Origin: Spirochaeta sp. UBA5339
Lineage (GTDB): Bacteria; Spirochaetota; Spirochaetia; DSM-2461
Direction of reading: 5' to 3'
Length of the DNA: 64,000 bases
NCBI GenBank assembly: GCA_002408085.1
Contig: DHQL01000003.1
Location: 1 to 64,000, forward strand
The position numbers and the translations under genes are program-made. Positions within the stretch are counted from its first letter, which is position 1. Each line of letters begins with the position of its first letter. Below, in pieces: positions 8,182 to 16,282 of the stretch. The notes under the pieces were generated by a model. That model did not search any database and was not told where the DNA came from. It was given only the letters and a program-made list of their open reading frames with translations.

Positions 8182-9648
8182 TTGAGAAAAAAAGTTATTT
8201 ACACGTTTTCCAGATTTGCAGTTATCATAATTGTTCTCATTTCTCTGCTTGTGGCTTCCTGTGCCACCGGGGCCAAGGGAGAGCGTCTGGCTCCCGACTG
8301 GTTCCAGGATCTGGAGGAGTCTGAGGATGACAGCTCCTGGCTGATCAAGATCGCTGCCTTCGGAAATTCTGAAGACTCGGTAAACAAGAAGGCTGCGGAC
8401 GAACTTTTCGACCGTATTATGGAACTGACAGGACAAGACAATGTCTTTACCGCCTCCGAGGACCAGGAATGGCTTAAAGAGATGCTTTCAGCCCTGATCG
8501 AAACTGAGGAAGATGTTGAAGAAATTGTTTCCCTCCATAAAGAGGAATGGGTCATTGATGGCGATGAGGTCTACTACTATGGTGCCTTCCGTGTTCAGAA
8601 GGGTGCTGATGAGGTATTGAAAACAGCACTTATGGACCGCTACTATGGAGAAGATGAAACTCTGAACTCCTACCTTGCCGCTTCTGAAGCCTATAAGGAG
8701 GCGGGTAAGTACTATCTGGCGGCGGAGACTCTGCTGGATGCAGCCGCCTATCTCTCAGAACTCTCGGACCCCCTGTCCGACAGTCTCGCTCAGAGCTATA
8801 TTTCCGATGCCGCAGCTCTTCTCTCTCTTGTGAAGGTTGAAGGCCGGCAGGCTCCGGAGCAGGCCTATACCAATACGATGGTTACCGATCCTTATCTTCT
8901 TTTCAGCTCCTCCGATGAGGGACCCGCCTCTGAGGTGGAATACCTTGTGGCCTATGAGGGAAAGAAGAGAGACGGTTCACCCGGACAGTTTGAGCGCCGT
9001 CTTGTAAGTGATATTGAAGGAGTAATTGAGTTTTACCATCCCTTTATTCCCTTTACCGGGGATGCGGATGTGCGCTTTACACCGGGAAGCCGGGATTTTC
9101 ACTCCTCCCTTCAGCTCCTTCAGCAGTCGGGGCTGGATGTCTCAGTGATAAAGGAGTGGGTTTCCGCCTACAGCTTTGACTACACACTGCCGGTGGACTC
9201 CCTCTCCAGGGAACTGAAGATGGGAGTTGTCATCCTGCATACCGATATTACCGGTGCCGCCCTGAATAACGGGGAGGCTGCAACGGGGATTACCGAGACC
9301 CTGGTGCAGAACGGGTACAATATCGATGTTCTTAATCTGGATCCTCTTGAAATCAGAAGAGAGGGAGAGTCGGCTTTCCTGAGAGATCTCAAGGCCCTCT
9401 ATAAGGAGGACTACATCCGTGTCGTCTACGGAACCGTTGAAATCCAGGACTTTGAGGCGGTATCCGACTCCTACAGGGTTAAAACCGGCGGAAGTCTGTC
9501 TGTTGTGGATGTGGACAGCGGCGAACTTCTGGTCTCTCTGGAGCAGGAAAAGTCTGTTGAGAGCCGGAGTAATACACTGGCAGTTTCGGCTTCCTTTCGG
9601 GAGCTGGGCAAGGCTTTTGCCCTGGAATTGATTGAGAGTCTGGAGTAA
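8182..9648 (+). CDS. Lipoprotein, 488 aa, LPP20-like start
   Basis: TTG start five bases after the previous stop, so the two lipoproteins are surely co-transcribed. A basic N-terminus and membrane segment end in LLVASC. Residues ~35-150 (APDWF, then a helix-strand region with repeated acidic turns) resemble proteins that recycle outer-membrane or flagellar-rotor-associated lipoproteins such as LPP20, but the match is weak. The middle (~155-215) is helical and Ala/Leu-rich like a TPR segment. The C-terminal third is alpha/beta. No enzyme motif is seen. Confidence 0.7.
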   Translation: MRKKVIYTFSRFAVIIIVLISLLVASCATGAKGERLAPDWFQDLEESEDDSSWLIKIAAFGNSEDSVNKKAADELFDRIMELTGQDNVFTASEDQEWLKEMLSALIETEEDVEEIVSLHKEEWVIDGDEVYYYGAFRVQKGADEVLKTALMDRYYGEDETLNSYLAASEAYKEAGKYYLAAETLLDAAAYLSELSDPLSDSLAQSYISDAAALLSLVKVEGRQAPEQAYTNTMVTDPYLLFSSSDEGPASEVEYLVAYEGKKRDGSPGQFERRLVSDIEGVIEFYHPFIPFTGDADVRFTPGSRDFHSSLQLLQQSGLDVSVIKEWVSAYSFDYTLPVDSLSRELKMGVVILHTDITGAALNNGEAATGITETLVQNGYNIDVLNLDPLEIRREGESAFLRDLKALYKEDYIRVVYGTVEIQDFEAVSDSYRVKTGGSLSVVDVDSGELLVSLEQEKSVESRSNTLAVSASFRELGKAFALELIESLE

Positions 9649-9675
9649 TAACTCCTTAACAGGGCTCAATCTTCA

Positions 9676-9704
9676 TTGATTGCAGAGATGAAACATAGTA
9701 TTCT
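9676..9704 (+). promoter_or_regulatory. Promoter of the mnmE-mnmG-rsmG cluster
   Basis: TTGATT, 17 bases, TATTCT, ending nine bases before the mnmE ATG. Transcription starting 6-8 bases after the -10 box would leave a leader of only 1-3 bases. No Shine-Dalgarno is visible between the two, in line with a near-leaderless transcript. Confidence 0.5.
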
Positions 9705-9713
9705 TGGCCTGTT

Positions 9714-11090
9714 ATGAATCATGAAAATTACGATCCCGATGACAGAATTGCCGCACTGGCCACAGCCTGGGCTGAAAGCGCCATAGCCGTAATCCGAACT
9801 TCGGGAGAAGGCAGTATAGAGGCCGTTAACGGCCTGTTCAGCGGAGACCTTGCCGGGGGTGAGTCCCGGAAGATGGTCTATGGAATGATCCGGGATCCCG
9901 AATCCGGTGATGCTCTTGATGAGATTATGGCGGTGCCCTTCAGGACTCCGGGCAGCTACACCGGGCAGGAGAGTGTTGAACTCTACTGTCACGGCAGTCT
10001 TCCGGGAGTTCAGAAAATTCTACAGCTCCTCTTCCGAAGCGGTTTCCGCCAGGCTTCTCCCGGTGAGTTTACCTTCCGTGCCTTTATCAACGGAAAGATG
10101 GATCTGACCCGGGCTGAAGCTGTTCAGGAAATTATCAGCTCCAAGTCCGGCAAAGCCCAGTCCATGGCCCTTAACCGCCTCTCTGGAGCCGTAGAGAAGA
10201 GAATCAACCACTTTAAGAGCATTGCCACCGGCATGGCCGCCTCCTTTGCCATTCAGCTGGACTATCCCGATGACGAGGTGGAAGCACCTCCCATGCCCAG
10301 CTCTGAGATTGCAGAGATGAAGGAAGGTCTTCAGTCCCTGATCGACTCCTATCAGGTGGGAAAGATCTATCAGGAGGGTGTGATCATCGCCCTGGCGGGA
10401 CGGACGAACGCGGGGAAATCCAGTCTCTTCAACCTCTTTCTGAAAGAGGACCGCTCCATTGTTTCCGATATTCATGGAACCACAAGGGACTACCTTGAGT
10501 CCTGGATCTCCCTGTCGGGAATTCCCGTGCGTCTTTATGATACCGCGGGCCTCCGCCGTTCGGACGATCCCATCGAAGAGGAGGGTATCCGCCGGACCCG
10601 GGAGCTTATGGACAATGCCCATATCATCCTCTATGTAATGGACAGCTCAGAAGAGCTGACCGAAGAGGAAGAGGCCCTGATCGCCTCCGGTAAGGCTTCC
10701 GGTAAGGCTGCGGAGGGTGGAAAGGAAGTTCTGGTCTGGAACAAGTGCGATATCGGTAAAACTGCGGCTCCCGAGGGGGCAATTTCTGTTTCTGCCGTTA
10801 CCGGAGAGGGCTTCAGTGAACTGGAAAAGGTTCTGATGGACCGTATCTTCAAGGACTCATCCCGTGTTGAAGGGGATGCTGTTATTGACTCTCTCAGGCA
10901 GAAGGAACTTCTGGAAAGGGCACTTTCCGGGGTTGAAAAAGTGGACGAGGCTATACATAATGGCCTGCCCGTTGATGTATTAGCCATGGATTTACACGAT
11001 GTTCTTCAGGCCCTTGGCGAGATTACCGGCGAGGTTTCTTCATCGGATATTCTGGACAGAATGTTCTCAAGCTTCTGTGTGGGGAAGTAA
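9714..11090 (+). CDS. mnmE: tRNA modification GTPase MnmE
   Basis: With MnmG it installs the carboxymethylaminomethyl (or related) group at U34 of tRNAs in the cytoplasm. 458 residues, the usual length. The N-terminal formyl-THF-binding domain starts at DRIAALATAW, where related proteins begin. The embedded G domain has G1 GRTNAGKSS (229-237), G2 GTTRD (255-259), G3 DTAG (276-279) and G4 NKCD. The protein ends in FCVGK, the variant of the family's FCIGK whose Cys is required for modification. A close promoter and no Shine-Dalgarno suggest a leaderless start. It is followed after 92 bases by mnmG. Confidence 0.96.
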   Translation: MNHENYDPDDRIAALATAWAESAIAVIRTSGEGSIEAVNGLFSGDLAGGESRKMVYGMIRDPESGDALDEIMAVPFRTPGSYTGQESVELYCHGSLPGVQKILQLLFRSGFRQASPGEFTFRAFINGKMDLTRAEAVQEIISSKSGKAQSMALNRLSGAVEKRINHFKSIATGMAASFAIQLDYPDDEVEAPPMPSSEIAEMKEGLQSLIDSYQVGKIYQEGVIIALAGRTNAGKSSLFNLFLKEDRSIVSDIHGTTRDYLESWISLSGIPVRLYDTAGLRRSDDPIEEEGIRRTRELMDNAHIILYVMDSSEELTEEEEALIASGKASGKAAEGGKEVLVWNKCDIGKTAAPEGAISVSAVTGEGFSELEKVLMDRIFKDSSRVEGDAVIDSLRQKELLERALSGVEKVDEAIHNGLPVDVLAMDLHDVLQALGEITGEVSSSDILDRMFSSFCVGK

Positions 11091-11182
11091 TTCCTGCATG
11101 GTAGATAAGCAGTCCCCCCCTTGAGCCGGGAAGTGCCGGTATAAGATTTTAACCGGTTGAAACATAAGGAATTGCCCTGATT

Positions 11183-13045
11183 ATGGATTTTGATGCAATA
11201 GTCATCGGAGGCGGACACGCCGGGATCGAAGCGTCCCTGGCTCTGGCCCGTCTTGATTTTTCTACACTCCTCATTACACAGAGTCTCGATGCCATAGGAC
11301 GGCTTTCGTGCAACCCCGCTGTGGGCGGTCTCTCCAAGGGTAATATTGTCCGTGAGATCGATGCACTGGGCGGAGAGATGGCAAGGCTGATCGATCAGTC
11401 CATGATCCAGTTCCGTATTCTAAACAGAAGCCGCGGTCCAGCGGTACAGGCTCCCAGGGCACAGGCGGACAAGAATCTCTATGCCCGTCTGGCCAAGCAG
11501 ACTCTGGAGCTTCAGAAAAACCTCCATCTCTTTCAGGATACGGTGGTGGATATCATCACCGACAGCAGCGGCACCGTTTGCGAGGGTGTTGTGTCCGAGC
11601 GGGGCAGACGCTTTACATCAAAGACCGTTGTTATGACCACAGGAACCTTTATGGAGGGTAAGATCTTTATCGGCGACTTCTCCCAGTCCTCGGGACGCCT
11701 CGGTGAACCCGCTGCGGTAGGTCTCGGTACAGCTCTCAGGGAGAGAGGCTACACGGTGGGCCGTTTGAAGACCGGAACCCCCGCCCGGGTCAGAATGTCC
11801 AGCCTGGACTTCTCTAAAATGGAGGAGCAGGGTGGGGATGAGGCCATGCAGGCCTTCTCCTTTTTCAATGAAAAATCCGACAGGCCCCATGTGCCCTGCC
11901 ATATTACATATACCAATGAGAATACCCATAAAATTATCAGGGACAACTTCCACCTCTCTCCTCTCTTTTCCGGGGAGATCGTGGGAACAGGACCCCGTTA
12001 CTGTCCCTCCATCGAGGACAAGGTAAAGCGTTTCCCCGACAGGGAGAGACATCAGATCTTTGTGGAGCCAGAAGGACTGGATACCGAAGAGATGTACCTG
12101 AACGGTATCTCCTCCTCCCTTCCTGAACTGGTACAGGAGGCCTTTTTAAGGACTCTGCCCGGTCTGGAGCATGCGGAGATTATGCGTCCCGGCTACGCCG
12201 TTGAGTACGACTACCTCGATCCCACGCAGCTGCTGCCCAGTCTTGAGAGCAAACGCCACAAGGGGCTTTTTCTGGCGGGACAGACCAATGGTACCTCGGG
12301 GTATGAAGAGGCCGCAACCCAGGGCCTTATGGCGGGAATCAATGCCGCCCGGAAGATGCAGGGCAAGGACGCACTTATCCTGAGCCGCGCCGAGGCCTAT
12401 ACGGGTGTTCTGATCGACGACCTGGTGACCCTGGGAACTCAGGAGCCCTACAGAATGTTTACCTCCCGGGCCGAGTACCGTCTCTCCCTCCGTCATGATG
12501 ATGCGGATATCAGGCTCTTTCCCTACTGTAAGGAAGTCGGACTGGCCACACAAGAGATGATAGAGGCCTTCAATAACAAGAAAAGCAGCATTGATGAAAT
12601 CAAGGAGCTGCTGCGGCAGAAGAAGGTGGCCACGGCCTGGTCCGAATCATTCGAACCCTTAAAACCCCACATCGGAAAGAGCTCCTATATGGCCCTCAAG
12701 GACCCTGCTGTCACACTGGAGAAGCTGGGTGAGACCATCCCCGAGCTGGACTCCTACTCCCTGGACCTGAGGTACCACACCGAGCTGGATGTGAAGTATG
12801 AGGGCTATGTGGCCCGTCAGGAACGGCAGGTTGCCCGGTTCCAGAAGATGGAAAACATGCTGATCCCCGAAAATTTTGATTATGATAAGCTGGACGGTAT
12901 TTCAACCGAGTCCAGAGAGAAACTGAAGACTATTCAGCCCCGTTCTGTGGGGCAGGCGTCCCGTATTTCAGGGGTCCGGTCTTCTGATATTGCAGTGCTG
13001 ACGGTTCTTATAAGCAGGTCCGACAGCAAAAAAACAGCTGAATAA
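11183..13045 (+). CDS. mnmG: tRNA uridine 5-carboxymethylaminomethyl modification enzyme MnmG (GidA)
   Basis: FAD-dependent partner of MnmE in U34 modification. 620 residues, as usual. The dinucleotide-binding motif IGGGHAGIEA is at residues 8-17, with the family signatures SCNPAVGG, RLKTGTPARV and PGYAVEYDY. The helical C-terminal domain that binds MnmE and tRNA is complete. AGGAAT lies about 9 bases before the ATG. It is flanked by mnmE and rsmG in the conserved order seen next to many bacterial replication origins. Confidence 0.97.
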   Translation: MDFDAIVIGGGHAGIEASLALARLDFSTLLITQSLDAIGRLSCNPAVGGLSKGNIVREIDALGGEMARLIDQSMIQFRILNRSRGPAVQAPRAQADKNLYARLAKQTLELQKNLHLFQDTVVDIITDSSGTVCEGVVSERGRRFTSKTVVMTTGTFMEGKIFIGDFSQSSGRLGEPAAVGLGTALRERGYTVGRLKTGTPARVRMSSLDFSKMEEQGGDEAMQAFSFFNEKSDRPHVPCHITYTNENTHKIIRDNFHLSPLFSGEIVGTGPRYCPSIEDKVKRFPDRERHQIFVEPEGLDTEEMYLNGISSSLPELVQEAFLRTLPGLEHAEIMRPGYAVEYDYLDPTQLLPSLESKRHKGLFLAGQTNGTSGYEEAATQGLMAGINAARKMQGKDALILSRAEAYTGVLIDDLVTLGTQEPYRMFTSRAEYRLSLRHDDADIRLFPYCKEVGLATQEMIEAFNNKKSSIDEIKELLRQKKVATAWSESFEPLKPHIGKSSYMALKDPAVTLEKLGETIPELDSYSLDLRYHTELDVKYEGYVARQERQVARFQKMENMLIPENFDYDKLDGISTESREKLKTIQPRSVGQASRISGVRSSDIAVLTVLISRSDSKKTAE

Positions 13046-13057
13046 AGGCAGGAAAGA

Positions 13058-13687
13058 ATGGGTATATTGGATAACGGACTGGCAAAAATGGGCCTCTCCG
13101 CAGACTCCGAAAAGACAGCATTACTTGAGAAATACATCGATGAGCTTGAGCTCTGGAATCCCCGCTACGGTCTTGTAAACGCCGAGGGTGACGATCTTGT
13201 CATCAGGCATATTCTGGACTCCCTGGCGGGTGTAAAGACCATGCAGGGACTGGCTCCCTCTATCGTGGCGGATATCGGTTCAGGAGCAGGCCTTCCGGGG
13301 ATTCCCCTGGCTATTATGCTGCCCAACACACGGTTCCACCTGGTGGAACGTTCCGGAAAAAGAACCGGCTTTCTGAGAAACATCATTCTGACACTGGGAT
13401 TGACCAATGTCTCTGTTATTGAGGACTCTCTGGAGAACCTGACAGAGCGCTATGATGTCGTAACCTTCAGGGGATTCTCTCCCTTTCAGAAGGACCTGAT
13501 GAAGCACCTTGGCAAGATACTCTGTGAAGAGAAGGGGACAATTCTCGCCTATAAGGGCAGAATGGAGCAGATTAAATCGGAGCTGGACTCCCTGGATGAT
13601 GAATCTGTAAGAGACAGTTCAATTGTTGAGGTGAGTGTTCCCTTTCTGGAAGAAGAGCGTCATCTGGTTATAATGCATTTGCTATAG
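13058..13687 (+). CDS. rsmG: 16S rRNA (guanine-N7)-methyltransferase RsmG (GidB)
   Basis: SAM-dependent methylation of G527 of 16S rRNA. 209 residues. The SAM-binding motif VADIGSGAGLPGIPLA is at residues 70-85, the preceding NLV-type segment is NPRYGLVN, and the GidB-specific RGFSPF follows. It starts 12 bases after mnmG with AGGAAAG upstream, so it is in the same operon. Its 3' end overlaps the convergent TPR gene by 20 bases. Confidence 0.94.
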   Translation: MGILDNGLAKMGLSADSEKTALLEKYIDELELWNPRYGLVNAEGDDLVIRHILDSLAGVKTMQGLAPSIVADIGSGAGLPGIPLAIMLPNTRFHLVERSGKRTGFLRNIILTLGLTNVSVIEDSLENLTERYDVVTFRGFSPFQKDLMKHLGKILCEEKGTILAYKGRMEQIKSELDSLDDESVRDSSIVEVSVPFLEEERHLVIMHLL

Positions 13688-15044
13688 CCTGACCGCCGCT
13701 TTTGTACTTGTTCAGGAGCTTCATCAGCTTTTCCTTGGGAAGCAGGTCAATAAGCCGGGCTTCCACAAACTGCTGAGCCTCTTCTGAGAATGTACCCGCA
13801 CTGATACAGAAACCCCGTCCCGCGTGAACTTCCTTCACATGGGCATAGAGCTCGCGCACTGAAAAGTCACCGATCTTTCCCTCTTCTCTATAGAAGCGGA
13901 ACACTATCAGATCTTCCCATTTCCGGGCCTTAACCTCGGCCAGAATGTCGAGATATTCATTCTTGTGAACTGAGACGTCCAGCACCTTGATTCTCGTTTT
14001 GGGGAAGAGGATGAGTGTGAGCTGCCGGCAGAGAGACTGAAACTCATTCATGGGAGCCATCAAATAGGTCTGGAGATTCCGGTTTCCCGTCAGTTCCTTG
14101 ATCTTCTTGCGCTGCGGCGCCACATCCTTATACTTCGGGTTGATGCCGAACAGATCGTCCAGCTGAACAAGAGCCTTGTCCAGGTTGGAGAGCTGGTTGT
14201 AGCAGTTTGCAAGTCTGTACTTCAGCTCCAGAAGAACATCTTCGGAGATCTGTTTGTGGCGCAGTCCGATCTCAAAATCCATAACCGCCTTTTCAAGATC
14301 CTTTTTCTGTCTGTTAATGGTACCGCTGTAGAGGGCTGACTGAGGACCCCATTCGGGATCTGCCCTGAGGTGTGAGAATATCTTCAGGGCCTGGTCCAAC
14401 TGTCCCATCTCAAAGAGGGAACGGGCCAGGGCAAAGAGGATTTCCTTGTCATCGGGATGACCTGTCGCCGCATTTCTCAGGTAGGCCGCCGCATCCTTGT
14501 AGCGCCGCAGCTTGTAGAGGCTCAGACCGCAGAAGCGCATGGAATCATGATCATTGGGCTTTGCTGCAAGGGCCTGTTTCAGAAGGGCAATGGCCTTCTC
14601 GTAATGTCCCCGTCTGTATTCCAGGGCTCCCAGGGAGGAGTTTATATCGAAATTCTCGGTGTCTTTTGTACGGGCGATTGCCAGACTCTTATAGGCTTCG
14701 GTCCATACTCTCGCCTTCATTGCCGACAGTCCGTAGTTGAGGTTTATCTTGTGTTCATCCAGCCGGGAGTTTGTGGCGCAGAGGTCAAGGAGTATTCCGT
14801 AGGTCTTCATGGCCTGCTGGTAGTTCTTCTCTGCAAAGTGAAGGTCTGCCAGTGCCGTGAGAGCCTGTGAGTCCTTGGGGTTGCTTGCCAGACGCCTGTT
14901 GGCTTCCTTCAGGATCGTGTTCCTGTCGTGGACCTGAGAGCCCGAGAGGTCTTTTTTTCCCCTCCCGGAGAGTATGGAAACCATTATTATAATGGTTACA
15001 GTGATTATAACAATGGGTATCAGCAAGGGTATAAATGACGACAT
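13668..15044 (-). CDS. Membrane-anchored TPR protein with possible Mrr-like C-terminal domain
   Basis: Residues 1-25 form one membrane segment, followed by a basic stop-transfer patch (GRGKKD). About residues 35-330 are TPR repeats (for example NYQQAMKTYGILLDL, HYEKAIALLKQALAAKP, RYKDAAAYLRNAA), probably facing the cytoplasm. The last ~115 residues are alpha/beta: a strand with EVKAR, then a GRGFCISAGTFSEEAQQFVE segment and a LLPKEKLMKLL end, a layout like the Mrr/type IV restriction endonuclease fold. The usual catalytic D...(Q/E)xK is only partly visible (E-V-K), so activity is doubtful. The start at 15044 is chosen over a GTG at 15113 because it begins the hydrophobic segment. It overlaps rsmG tail to tail. 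Confidence 0.75.
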   Translation of the reverse strand: MSSFIPLLIPIVIITVTIIIMVSILSGRGKKDLSGSQVHDRNTILKEANRRLASNPKDSQALTALADLHFAEKNYQQAMKTYGILLDLCATNSRLDEHKINLNYGLSAMKARVWTEAYKSLAIARTKDTENFDINSSLGALEYRRGHYEKAIALLKQALAAKPNDHDSMRFCGLSLYKLRRYKDAAAYLRNAATGHPDDKEILFALARSLFEMGQLDQALKIFSHLRADPEWGPQSALYSGTINRQKKDLEKAVMDFEIGLRHKQISEDVLLELKYRLANCYNQLSNLDKALVQLDDLFGINPKYKDVAPQRKKIKELTGNRNLQTYLMAPMNEFQSLCRQLTLILFPKTRIKVLDVSVHKNEYLDILAEVKARKWEDLIVFRFYREEGKIGDFSVRELYAHVKEVHAGRGFCISAGTFSEEAQQFVEARLIDLLPKEKLMKLLNKYKSGGQAIANAL

Positions 15045-15152
15045 ATGTATGGAATTATGTTCTTTTACATCGTTATTTGTCAAGAAATGTCGATTTTCTG
15101 GAAAGCTGCACACCGGGACAATTATAATTAGGGTTTAGCAAGGAGAATAGTC

Positions 15153-15950
15153 ATGAAGAAAAAGACCTCAGATGATGCCGTTCTGTATCATGTGAAACTG
15201 AATAAAGCCATGCTCTCGGGGGCTGTTACCGCAGTCCTTCCCGGTGATCCGGGGCGGGTGGAGAAAACTGCCAGGATGATTGATCCAGATGCGGTTTTTC
15301 TGGTCTCCAACAGGGAGTATACATCCTGGCTGGCCGACCTTTCCGGGCACAAGGTTCTGGTCTGTTCCACAGGCATAGGCGGGCCCTCGGTATCCATCTG
15401 TCTTGAGGAGCTGGCACAGCTGGGGGTGACCTCATTTCTGCGCATCGGCACCACCGGAGCCATTCAGGAGAAAATCAAGGCCGGTGATCTTATCATAACC
15501 ACCGGTTCTGTTCGTCTGGACGGTGCTTCGGTTCATTATGCCCCCATCGAGTACCCCGCGGTGGCCGACTTTGACCTGACCCTGGCCCTTCTTCAGGCCT
15601 CTTCCAATCTGGAGATACCCCATCACAAGGGAATTACCGCCTCCAGCGACACCTTCTATCCCGGGCAGGAGAGGTACGACACCTTTACAGGTTATGTACC
15701 CCGCCGTTTCCAGGGCTCTTTGAATGAATGGAAGCATCTGAATGTTCTTAACTACGAGATGGAGTCGGCCACTCTCCTCACTCTTGCCTCTGTTTTCGGC
15801 CTGAAGGCGGCCATGGTGGCCTCGGTTATTGCCATTCGTGGCAGGAATGAGACTCCCGATGATAAAATCCTCCCTCTGGCGGAGGAGCGGCTGGCGTCCT
15901 GCATCAGAGAGGCTCTTTCGCTGCATCTGACAGGTGAGAGTTTCAGCTGA
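15153..15950 (+). CDS. udp: Uridine phosphorylase
   Basis: Splits uridine with phosphate to uracil and ribose-1-phosphate (pyrimidine salvage, cytoplasm). 265 residues against ~253 in E. coli. Family signatures seen: VLPGDPGRVEK near residue 28, STGIGGPSVSICLEEL, RIGTTGA, SSDTFYPGQERYDT and NYEMESATLL, where the Glu-Met-Glu contacts ribose. Related purine phosphorylases lack the FYPGQERYD insert. An AAGGAGAA Shine-Dalgarno is well placed. It stands alone between a convergent-free upstream region and a long gap before EF-G. Confidence 0.93.
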   Translation: MKKKTSDDAVLYHVKLNKAMLSGAVTAVLPGDPGRVEKTARMIDPDAVFLVSNREYTSWLADLSGHKVLVCSTGIGGPSVSICLEELAQLGVTSFLRIGTTGAIQEKIKAGDLIITTGSVRLDGASVHYAPIEYPAVADFDLTLALLQASSNLEIPHHKGITASSDTFYPGQERYDTFTGYVPRRFQGSLNEWKHLNVLNYEMESATLLTLASVFGLKAAMVASVIAIRGRNETPDDKILPLAEERLASCIREALSLHLTGESFS

Positions 15951-16069
15951 AAAAAGGGCTGTAAATCCCGTTTCAGGGGTCTGGTATGTGAATTCACCCC
16001 TGTCGGCGGGGAAGATGAAAAAAAATAACTAAATCTCTATGAGCTCTGATTTTCCCTCGGTTCCGGGTA
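15951..16069. other. Intergenic region with a perfect 7-bp inverted repeat
   Basis: No gene is seen. CAGGGGT at 15974-15980 pairs perfectly with ACCCCTG at 15996-16002, and the 15-base loop contains the palindrome GTGAATTCAC in part. No T run follows, so this is not a standard terminator. It may end udp transcription in another way or bind a protein. Confidence 0.35.
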
Positions 16070-16098
16070 TTGATGAAAGCAGTGCAAGTCTATATAAT
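16070..16098 (+). promoter_or_regulatory. Promoter of the EF-G gene, with a ~180-base leader
   Basis: TTGATG, 17 bases, perfect TATAAT. The start site would be near 16105, leaving a 5' leader of about 178 bases before the ATG at 16283. The leader (16105-16282) has no open frame of note and several short inverted repeats around CCGG. It ends with AGAGAGG as ribosome-binding site. Confidence 0.65.
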
Positions 16099-16282
16099 TC
16101 CGGTACAATTATTCGCTTTGAACAATCCGGACGTTTGCCGGGATGATTTTAAGTTCGGTAATTCACCGCAGGGCCGCTGTTTACTGTTAGTTCAGGAATA
16201 CAGAGGACTGCCTGATGCCGCTTAACCATTCTGCTGAGCATTCCCGGCAATTTTATTAAAATCTAGAGAGGTTAGTGTTTCT

